Positions 21,662 through 64,000 of a stretch of 64,000 nucleotides of DNA are shown in pieces (the stretch's first letter is position 1; each line of letters opens with the position of its first letter). A program made the position numbers and the translations under genes. The stretch lies in NCBI RefSeq assembly GCF_040412425.1, contig NC_089756.1, positions 4,008,998-4,072,997 on the forward strand, given 5' to 3'. The notes below the pieces were generated by a model. That model was not told the DNA's origin and did no database searches. It worked only from the letters and a program-made list of their open reading frames with translations. This DNA is from Macrobrachium rosenbergii (lineage: Eukaryota; Arthropoda; Malacostraca; Decapoda; Palaemonidae).

Positions 21662-24600
21662 CTCCATGTTGCAGAGGCAGAGGTGTTCTCTCGTAGTTAA
21701 AAAAAAAATAGCATTTGCCAATTATAAAAGACAGTAAAAATGAGGAAGAGTTTGCAAGAATGTTCACATGTTTTTACTGCATACGTTTATAAAAAAATCT
21801 CTCCAAAAACAATTCAAAATATATATCAAACCCAATGTAATTCAACATTACATAACCTCTCTGTCTTTTCAAACAGTTCAACTACATCTCATTTTTTCTC
21901 TTTCTTTCAGTTATTTACTCTGTTCTGTTCTCCCATAAAGTATGCTGGGGAATGTATAATCCATATAATAATACTCTCCCATCTCTTTCTCTCTTAACAC
22001 CTTCTTCCTAATAGATAAAAATCTATCACTCTTCTTGTGGTTAAGCTCCACAGTTCTTCCTTGACCAAAAAGGCTCGAGTGAAGGATACAGGCATACAGC
22101 CAGACAGGGATGAGTCTGAAGAGACCCCAGCAGATGACTTAGGCAATGAATATTTATAAGATCTCTTTTGTGAACATGAACCACTGATCCATAAACCAAC
22201 TGTGACAAATATCACACATCAGCCAAGTTGAACACTGCTGACCACTCAAGATGAACACAAGATGTGGGGGGCCCTTACTGCAAGATGACAATAACAACAA
22301 CCTACTGTATATCCTGTCCTGATAAACCCTTATGAATAAGCTGAAGCATGGTATGGAAAAGTAAACAAATAACACTAAGTTGCAGCACAAATATAATGTC
22401 CCCATTTAGAGATAATAAATCCGGAAGAAGAAATATTTACGAAATTCACAATACTAAATAAAAAATTTAGGAATAAAATCAAACTTGCCAAAATCTAAAA
22501 ATCACAAAACTATTAATGAGAGGCTACTAAATACACTAATATAAACAAAAACAAGAAACAGCATAAATCGATAACCAATGGCAACTAGTTGCTGTAGATT
22601 TGAAAATTCTAAAAAGAAAATAAAATAAATAAATAGGCTACAAAGAAATTATAGCACATTGTTACTGAAAATCCTCTTGCCCAAAAGGAAAGAAATGATG
22701 AAAGGTAAAATTATCCCCCAAATGCAAACTTTAAACACACAACACAGAAATGATGAAAGGTACAAGTCCCCAAAAACCAAACTTTAAACATACAGCAAAG
22801 TCTAAAAGCACTGATTAAAGAGGAGAGTTACTGCATCCTCATAGTAACCCCACTACGGACAAGATGAAGTGCCAGCTCCCAAAAACTGAACAGGCTGCAA
22901 ATTACGGTACTTTAATTATTACCTTGAAAAGACACATTAACAAAGTGAATAAAACTGAGCCCAGAAAATAGAATACATAAAGAAAAATGGGGCACAAGGA
23001 TGAAAAAGCATAAACACCATATTCCCAGGAAAGTGACATAGGAAATATGTTAACACTATTTAGTCCCATGAAAGCATATACACTACAGCAGCAGAGCCAT
23101 TTTATGCATCTCGGAGCAAGAACATTGAGGTCTCTACCATCTACAACATTGCAAATTCACGAGACTGAGATCCTTTCCCAAGAAGTTGATTAGTGGAGCT
23201 GTGGCGAAGAGGAAATGTTTATTTAAGGTAAGAAGCTCATTCCAGGCTAAAGGTGGCAATTCTTCACCAATATTACAAAGTTAGTTAATCTGATAACTCA
23301 GAATCTCGAAGTGTTGGTCTACTACTGAATTCTAGCATAAATTCACTAACAACAAAACACCTGCCACAGCTATTATGCCAAGTTCTTAAACCAGTTCCTC
23401 CAACTAAAAACTTGGATCTGACCACATTTTCAGAGTTCTTTGTTCAAATCCCTACCATTTGGGACAAAAGTGAGGTTCAATGTAAATTTATGTATTACAA
23501 TCTGAAAACTATTTCACACATGTTTGTTCCAAATGTAAAAGAGCAAGTGCAGCTTTACAAAATGTACTCAAAAGTAAGAACAAAATGTAAAACTGGAAGC
23601 TCATAAATATAAAAACTTCTGAACCTTAAAGAAGTCTTTCCTATATAACACAAGGTCTCTTAAAATCAGAAAATACAGTACATACAAACCAGCACCTGGA
23701 ACAAACCATCAAATTGTAGTGATGTGCATTCTTGAGTAAAAATGCCTTTAATCAAAATTGTATTTCATTCTACTTAATTTTAAAAATTGCAAAAATTGTG
23801 ATTTTCTACTTATAATTACTATTCAATAACATCTTCATCACACCCTACTACTTATAAAGCTGATTAGTGGAATCTAGCATAATATCACATTGTAACACTA
23901 ATGTGTCTCAAAAGCAATACAGTAATCACAAAATTGTTTGATTATTTACACATGTAACACTAACAAAGCAACCTTCATATTGATCAGCCCACATCTCTAG
24001 GTACTAATGATAAAGCTGACAAAACACAGAAAAACTGTCACTTCATACAAATCCCAAAAACCTACCAACAAAGAAGTGCATTCTATCACATTACAGTATC
24101 AGAAAACACAACAAAGACATGCACCAAACAAACATCATCAAAACTAGATTCTGTGATTTTAATGATAAAAAGAACACTAATCTGCAGAGAGCAACTTTCC
24201 TGAAGACCATATAAAGAGGAAATATGAAGACAGCAGAGACAATTAACTTAACACTGTAAGGCCTACAAAGAACTTTTTTAATTGTTACATCAAAATTCAT
24301 TACGACTGACAATCAATTTCCTGCTACACCACTTGCATTCAAACGAAGCATACTTCAATGCAGAACTTCCTTACACTAATATTTATCAAGTTTCAAACAT
24401 GCATATATAGTTTACCTGATATTGTCTATCAGATTATATACATCATTTGAATACAAGCAAGGAAATCCTTTCAAGATCATTACTGAACATACTGTATAAT
24501 GAGTAGCAATATTTAGATGACTCATAATCCTTGGGAATGTTCACCATTCAAATGCCTTACAATAACAAATATATAAACCCTCATGACAAACTAAGGTATT

Positions 24601-24719
24601 AATGATAAAAATAAGATGAACCTTAGAGAGGTGGCTAAATTATATACTTTGACAAATCCAAAGTAAAAAGAACCATGTCAAACTACACCTATTAGCATAA
24701 AAGGATAAAAGGTACTTAC
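21662..24719. other. 3-kb AT-rich stretch below MRCK exon 29
   Basis: Expected to hold the next exon(s) of the kinase gene, but I find no convincing CRIB-coding sequence on the minus strand. Apart from the short frame at 22,019 and two near-identical ~50-bp pieces at about 22,690 and 22,750 (AGAAATGATGAAAGGTA), nothing stands out. Confidence 0.5.
22019..22159 (+). other. Short open stretch of unknown origin
   Basis: Forty-six open codons without a start end at TAA, with an acidic C-terminus (DRDESEETPADDLGNEYL). It looks more protein-like than the surrounding AT-rich DNA and could be a relic of a transposon or a terminal exon. No splice signals or family identified. Confidence 0.15.
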
Positions 24720-58009
<33,290 letters not shown>

Positions 58010-58156
58010 ATGTTGGAAAAGATAGGAAACAAACATGTGATTAGCTATAAACTTACAATTTTAGATTATATGTATATATGTATGTGTGTATATATAATAT
58101 ATTATATATGTGTATGTATGTATGCATGTATGTATGTCTGTATGTATATATGCATG

Positions 58157-58424
<268 letters not shown>

Positions 58425-58429
58425 CCTCA

Positions 58430-58690
58430 TTTTGTTGTTAAAATATATTTGTTTGTTGTGAGTGGGATCTTTGTAGTATATTTTCTTCGCTTTGTTAATA
58501 GCTCTCTCGGTAATGTGTGGTAGATAGAGCAGTTGCTTTAGGTGTTGGAGGATCGTGTTGAATTCTTTGTCTAGGTACCCATTTGAATATATTCTAAGCC
58601 CCCTGAGGAATAAGTTGCACCCTACCATGATCTTTACGGAGACGGTGGTAACTTAAGAAATGAATGTAGGAAACAGCTTCCGTACGCCAA
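58430..58690 (-). pseudogene. Penelope-like element fragment (end of RT region)
   Basis: The minus-strand frame reads NLFLRGLRIYSNGYLDKEFN then ILQHLKQLLYLPHITERAIN, matching the segment after the RT domain of Penelope-like retroelements (FLRALRICSPxFLxEE). Just upstream, in another frame, is SYIHFLSYH, which precedes it in those elements. Truncated on both sides: the microsatellite lies on the left and an opposite-strand fragment on the right. Confidence 0.6.
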
Positions 58691-58905
58691 AAACATCCAA
58701 AAAGCCACTGAACAACTCAGGTCTAACAATCCTTTTATTTTCCATTATCCCAAATAAAGGCCATTCCATAAATTGGAGCGGGTCAGAACTGGTTTTCAAA
58801 AGTAGCTGTCCATACAAAAGAATGCTGGAATCTGCTATCATCAATCAAACCAACCATATGAATTTGTCAGGCAGACATTGGAAATTGGATGACATCGAAG
58901 GGTTA
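58690..58905 (+). pseudogene. Penelope-like element fragment (GIY-YIG endonuclease C-terminus)
   Basis: The plus-strand frame reads NKGHSINWSGSELVFKSSCP then YKRMLESAIINQTNHMNLSG and HWKLDDI, resembling the part of Penelope-like GIY-YIG endonucleases that carries the KRxxxEsxxI helix and ends in NLSxGxWxLD. The GIY-YIG motif itself is absent. It is head-to-head with the RT fragment on the other strand. Confidence 0.55.
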
Positions 58906-59199
58906 TCCTCACCCTCTTCTGAAGAAGGTATTCCAGGAAACACGACCACCAGACACATCACCAAACGAGAGTTAATGAGACCAAAAACCACTGGGGAATT
59001 GTTTATTTTCCCTCCTTCTTCAGAAACGGTCACCTGCATACCATTGGAGACAACACCACAACTACATATGCTATGTATATATACCCTTGTAACACTTCAT
59101 GTCTATATTTTACCAGTGAACAGGGGCACAGCAGGAAGTGCTTGAAATATATGGTTGCAACGTTCAAATATTTTATGGGCCTTTTTATCTTCATGTATA

Positions 59200-59205
<6 letters not shown>

Positions 59206-59235
<30 letters not shown>

Positions 59236-59243
59236 TGTATGTA

Positions 59244-59330
<87 letters not shown>

Positions 59331-59352
59331 CTGTGTATGTATGTATGTATAT
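59206..59352 (+). repeat. Compound (TATG)n(GT)n(TA)n microsatellite
   Basis: TATG units at 59,206-59,246, GT to 59,264, TA to 59,310, then GT and more TATG up to about 59,352. It sits at the left edge of the LINE fragment. Confidence 0.97.
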
Positions 59353-59365
59353 AAGAAACATTCCT

Positions 59366-60300
59366 CTGGCCTCATGACCTTGCCATCTGCGATTCAGTGC
59401 ATGAAGACTTCAGAGCTTTCTCAACCTCATCAGTGCAAGTTACAGATCACATCGTAGCCGGTCGCCCGAAAGGGGGCCTTTCTTTCCTGTGGCACAGATC
59501 GCTACACAATATGGTAAATGTGTTGACCTATAGGAGTGATAGATTGCTGGGGCTTCAAGTGACAGCAGCGGACTCTAAGATCCTAATAATTAATGTTTAT
59601 ATGCCCTGGGAAAAGAACGATAATTTTGATCAGTACTATATGATCCTAGGTGAGTTACACAGCATTATTCACGATTCTACTGCTGATCATATTTGTATAA
59701 CTGGGGATCTTAATTCTCACCCCACAAAACAATTTTATAATGAACTTACTCGCTTCTGTCAAAATCACGCTCTCCGAATTAGCAATGCAATGCTCCTCCC
59801 TCCCTCCTCCTATACCTATGTACAGAACAGAATGGATACAGTTACAACCCCCTGGCTGGACCACTGCATCACGTCCCCTCAACTTCATGACTCTATTGTG
59901 ACCTGCAACATTCACTACGACCTTGCAATGGGCTATGATCACATCCCCTTACAGGCATCATTCAGTACCCCATCCGTCGCTACCATGAACCCCTTAATTG
60001 ATTGCCCACCAACTGTTAACTGGGATTTTAAAAACCAACAGAAAACCAGATCCTTCGGGGAAACCACGGAAACCAGGCTGCGGTCCATGGCCCAACCAGC
60101 AGACGCCTTACTGTGCACGAACCCAAAATGTAGAAACGATCATCACAGGAGAGATCTGAAAGAATTCTATTCGAATATAATTCTGCTATGCTTGCCTCCA
60201 GCAGGGATACCTTTAGATCTCGTCAAGGCAACCTCGTAATGTACCTGGATGGAATGAATTGGTTAAAGATCTTTATACCCATTCACGAGAAATGTACACG
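59366..60300 (+). pseudogene. LINE apurinic-type endonuclease fragment
   Basis: The frame 59,397-60,239 reads GRPKGGLSFLWHRSL, ILIINVYMPWEKNDN, ICITGDLNSHPTKQF, WLDHCITSPQL and YDHIPLQASF. These are the GDxN, LDH and DHxPL motifs of the exonuclease-endonuclease-phosphatase domain of non-LTR retrotransposons (the Ser of SDH is Tyr here). After a frameshift near 60,235 the conserved PGWNELVKDLYTHSREMY block follows, which normally leads to the RT. The element stops there, so RT is missing and the 5' part is cut by the microsatellite. Confidence 0.85.
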
Positions 60301-61079
60301 CAAAACACACAAACGTGAGATAGCAATAAAACGGGTTATATTGGGTCATTTGCCAATAATTTGCCGCTACGGTATACAACACATGGTACTACTGGTTGCA
60401 CGTACATATACTAACACTGATCTGCGCATACAGTACGTACATTTTATAAAATGTTTTGTTGTAGGGTGATTTTTAAATATTACATACAAAAAGTGTTTTA
60501 GGATGATACATAGTACAGTACAGTACTATGGGTAGTATGTAGAGCATATCTGAAATACATAAGACAACAGGAATACTGCAGGGTACGTATGTTTACATCT
60601 GCGCTACGTAGCATTTTCATGTATGTACTAAGTATATATTAATGACAACTTACAAAATGTAAGTACATTTTGTAAGTTGAAAAAGATTTACTAATTTTCA
60701 AATATTACAGTACTGTAATATATTAACGTAAACACAGCAAAATTTCAATAACATATACTTGTTTTTCTTAAAAGTGCTTTACCCAAGCCACCTCTCTGCA
60801 AATATAAAGAAATCGCGATGCTGGACGCTGTGTACCCAGGACCAGTAATACTCGACACACTATTGGCTGTCATCTGCAAAGCAGCCAATCCAGAAGCACC
60901 ATTCATTTTCCTTGGCGCTGATTGGCTGAACATTCACAATCAACTCACGAACACGGAATTCTGGGAGACCGCTCCATGGCATCCTCCTCAGATTGTGCAT
61001 ATACATTCGCAGCATCTTACCGTGTGAAACCGTGCGTCTGCCCGATGTGATTTTTTATCTTTGTGCATCAGCGGTATTC

Positions 61080-63383
61080 AGCCCTAAAATGCCTCATAAA
61101 ATACGCCCTGCTCCTTCAAAGCCTTCTAGCAAAGAGTCTAAAAGAAAGAAGACTGTTATGAAACTCGAGAAGGTGAAACTTCTTGACATGTTAAAAGAGG
61201 GCAAAAGTTTTGCCGCAGTTGGCCGCCATTTCAGTGTTAATGAGAGCATAGTGATATATCAAGAAGAAAGAGGCGGAGATATGCAAGTCTGTGAGTATGA
61301 GCTACTTCGGTAGTGCAAAGACAGTTGCGACAGTGCAGGATAAAACAATTGTGAAAATGGAATCTGCTCTGGCAATCTGGATAAAGGACTGCCGGAAGAA
61401 AAACGTGCCCCTCAACTCCAACATCATTCGCGAGAAAGCGCGACAACTCTACCAGCAGTTATCAATTGCTAAGGAAGGCAACGACGTAGTACAGGCAGAG
61501 GAAGGCGTTGAAGAAGGCGAATTAGAATTTTTAGGCTTTGATGAACCAGCAGAAGAAGAAGAGGGGGAAGAGCCCCAAGCAGGACCATCATCAGCGCCTC
61601 AAGGTTTCCAGGCCAGCAAGGGGTGGTTCCACCAATTTCAAAAGCGGTCCCACCCAAAAGCCTGTTACTCTGCATGGGGAATCAGCATCTGCAGACATTG
61701 AAGCAGCCGCGAAATATCTGGAGGCCTTCAAGAAGATCATTGAGGAGAAGGGATACCATCCAGAACAGGTGGGAATGCAGCTGGTTTCATACTTAAACCA
61801 GGCCTCATTTACAAGGCTGCAAACCCACGGCCCTCAAGAATAAGAACAATGGATTGCTTCCTGTGTTCTGGATGCATAACCCTAAGGCCTGGATCACCAA
61901 AGTCCTCACAGAGTACTGGTTCCATCAGAGCTTCATCCCTCACGTTAGGCAATACCTGAACGACTTGGCCATGGAGTTCAAGGTGTTGCTGATTATGGAT
62001 AATGCTGATGGCCACCCGCTCGATCTTTCTTACAAGAGAGTCCAGTTTGAGTTCCTCCCTCCCAACACCACCTCTCTCCTCCAGCCTATGGACCAGGGCA
62101 AGATCTGTGCCTTCAAGGCACTCTATACCGGGAACTCCCTCCAGCACCTTGTAACTGCAATGGACAGTGACAGTGAATTTACGCTAAAAGAATATTGCCG
62201 TAAATTCACGATTGCCACGTCTGAGCATCATCAGCCGATCACTGAATGACATGAAGAAGGAGACCCTGAACGGATGCTGGAACAAGTTGTGGCAGGAGTG
62301 TGTTCATGATTACAGGGGCTTCTCTCCTCAAGAAATTCAACATTCGGCCATTAATAAGGCTGTCCATTTGGCAAGGATTCTAGGTGGGGAAGGCTTCGAG
62401 GACATCACCGAGGATGAAATCGGCACCCTTATTGATGCTCACTCTGACCCCCTGACGGACCTGGATTTGGAAGAGCTGACGAAGTCTGCCAGTGAGGAAA
62501 AAGATACGCCAGGTTCAGGGGAGGGGCAGGAGGAAGAGGAGAGCAGCCTGACTTTGGAACGTCTGTCCCACATTAAGAGAATGATTAAGGATACGCAGGA
62601 GTATGTTTCAACATGGGATCCCTTTGTGGAACACTCCTTAAAGTTTTCAAACATCCTTGATTCAGCATGGGAGCCCTATATTCAAACCCTCACCACCATG
62701 AAAAAGCAGCGACAGCAGCTGCCTATCACCATGTTCATCAAACGGACGAAGAAGGCCCTTCCAAAGCCTCCCAAATCACCTGAAGTAGTGCCTCTCGAAT
62801 CGTCTGAAGAACTCCATCGTCATTCATCACACTGCACAGCTAATTCATCATCATCATCTTTAATCAACATTCATCGCTGGTGAGTACTCATATGATTTAC
62901 ATATGTAGTAATCTTAATATATAAGTAGGTATTAAATTTTTTAAAATGTGCATAAATTTTTTTTATTTTTTCTCTCTCTTTTGTGAATTACGTATACATA
63001 AATACCAATGTTCCCCCCGAAAAGAAAACAGGACGCCTTGTAACTGTATGAAAGAAAATGTGTGGCTGAATACGTAGGGGGACTGGATTATTTTCACCTA
63101 TAGCTGTAAGCCATACAGTACGTACGTATAAATGTAATGATAAAATGTTTAAGATGGCTTGGAAATTATATTAATAGTATCATTTTAAAGATTAATACAG
63201 TAATAAGGTAATAGTTTAACGTATATTTGATGTAGGTTGGTATTTTTAGGCATACTCTGGTGTTTGACCCTTCATGGTGGACAGGTGTGAGCGTTTTGAG
63301 AGGGGCGTTGTAAGCATTCGCAGATTTGACCTATTCGCGGGGGGGTCTGGAAAGCATCCCCCGCAAATACAGGGGGTTCACTG

Positions 63384-63385
<2 letters not shown>
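61080..63385 (+). mobile_element. Tigger/pogo-like DNA transposon relic
   Basis: A decayed transposase gene is followed by a right end TACAGTGAACCCCCTGTATT (complement strand), the same end class as the TIR element at 19,869-21,661. No matching left end was found between the LINE fragment and the gene, so the left part is missing or rearranged. Between 62,885 and 63,300 there is only AT-rich non-coding DNA. Confidence 0.75.
61089..62883 (+). pseudogene. Tigger-family transposase, inactivated
   Basis: It starts MPHKIRPAPSKPSSKESKRK, followed by a psq-type helix-turn-helix (MKLEKVKLLDMLKEGKSFAA). After a frameshift comes a CENP-B/Tc5-type domain (SALAIWIKDCRKKNVPLNSN), an acidic linker and GWFHQFQKR. 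A deletion around 61,770 removes the block that carries the first catalytic Asp (NxDETG-type). The rest of the DDE domain follows at 61,854-62,249 (VLLIMDNADGHP; LPPNTTSLLQPMDQG) and 62,212-62,883 (NKLWQECVHDYRGF and an acidic tail). At least four frame breaks. Related to the jerky/CENP-B family, but the damage shows it is not a domesticated gene. Confidence 0.88.
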
Positions 63386-63416
<31 letters not shown>

Positions 63417-63532
63417 TTAATTTAACGTAAATTGATTTGTTTTGAATAAGTCACTTTGGCTGTAATTATTTTTGGAACGTAATGACCCTGTTTCCTCCTC
63501 CCCGACATTTCTGACTTGTTGTATAGTTTTAA

Positions 63533-63718
63533 TTACAATGAGCTTGTTTTATTTTCACGTGTGGTGTTGGCTGGAGCTGTATTCGGCGCTGTCTCGCCTG
63601 GTCTGGGCAGTCGTTTCTGGACCTTTAACATTGTGAGGGCTTGACTTATTAACTCTGGATTACGATACCTGCCTCTCTTCAGTTGCTGCTGCTGTCCTCC
63701 TTTGGGAGATTGAATCAT
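63533..63718 (-). other. Short open frame in a GC-richer stretch, unidentified
   Basis: Sixty-one codons (KRGRYRNPELISQALTMLKV; a Thr/Ala/Pro tail) end at a stop. No known domain. It lies beside two diverged direct repeats and may be the edge of another mobile element that continues beyond the window. Confidence 0.2.
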
Positions 63719-63730
63719 TCTTCAGTATGC

Positions 63731-63905
63731 GCCCTTGGTTCAGTCAGTCTGCCAAGGGGACCTCTCTGCCAACTGGTAAGGTGTGATTACCTGTCGGACG
63801 GCCGTGTCCGTTGATCGTCTTGCGACGTTAAAGTGATTTACTCATCAGTCTACGCACTTGGCCCAGTGATTTTTGCCAAGGGGACCTCTCTTACGTTTAG
63901 TAAGG
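63731..63905 (+). repeat. Two diverged direct repeats with GCCAAGGGGACCTCTCT
   Basis: GCCAAGGGGACCTCTCT occurs at 63,751 and 63,875. Each is preceded by a CTTGG-CAGT context and followed by a T/AGTAAGGT, giving a unit of about 124 bp. Probably part of an element reaching past the right border. Confidence 0.55.
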
Positions 63906-64000
63906 TCTCAAGTATATAGATTATTCTCCTCGACCCGTGATTTGAAGGCTGTGGTGGCCACTTCCACCGTTTAGAGCTCACTTAAGGGAAGCAGTTTATT

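Noticed and set aside
24420..24500. Minus-strand exon-like piece (LKGFPCLYSNDVYNL) before a CAG/GTAAAC donor
   Set aside because: Its phase does not fit MRCK exon 29 (it would give a stop), and it lacks similarity to the CNH-CRIB region.
61089..62883. Domesticated jerky/CENP-B-like host gene
   Set aside because: Several frameshifts, loss of the block with the first catalytic Asp and a matching terminal repeat at 63,385 show a dead transposon.

Overview
The window is nuclear DNA of an animal, most likely a decapod crustacean. That placement is an inference from three things: long (CT)n, (TA)n and (GT)n arrays, several DIRS-type retrotransposons (known to be common in decapods), and a tRNA-derived SINE of a type I associate with shrimps and crabs. 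No species can be named from the sequence. There is no bacterial, phage or CRISPR content.

The host gene is one large minus-strand gene for an MRCK / Genghis khan (CDC42BP) family protein kinase. Twenty-nine exons can be placed between 57,057 and 24,720 with GT/AG borders. Their phases join without a break into 1,519 codons, with 2 nt left over at each end. In order they encode an AGC kinase domain with its C-terminal tail, a long coiled coil, a C1 zinc domain, a PH domain and a CNH (citron homology) domain. The first exon(s), with the start codon, and the last exon(s), with the expected CRIB motif, were not found. A 99-nt phase-neutral exon at 33,174-33,272 is a good candidate cassette exon.

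The left third (about 4,170-18,790) is a nest of two DIRS-like (tyrosine-recombinase) retrotransposons in opposite orientations. An inner plus-strand copy (about 4,427-12,558) has near-identical inverted terminal repeats. It sits inside an older minus-strand copy (about 4,170-18,790), close to the latter's internal complementary region. Both carry relics of gag-like, RT, RNase H and tyrosine-recombinase reading frames, all broken.

Two related 2.3-kb and 3.3-kb elements with TTAA target duplications and CCCTTWAACGCCGA ends (piggyBac-like) fill much of two introns of the kinase gene. Each is built of tandem ~378-bp satellite units and carries the same smaller 4-bp-TSD MITE at the same internal site. 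Other introns hold a tRNA-derived SINE, several TIR elements, and (CT)n arrays, one of which abuts a splice donor. The right end (58-64 kb) holds two Penelope-like fragments in opposite orientation, a LINE endonuclease fragment, a decayed Tigger/pogo transposase gene with its right terminal repeat, and an unidentified GC-richer stretch.

Overall the kinase exons are intact and conserved, while every mobile element seen is damaged. Intron size here is set largely by transposon insertion.
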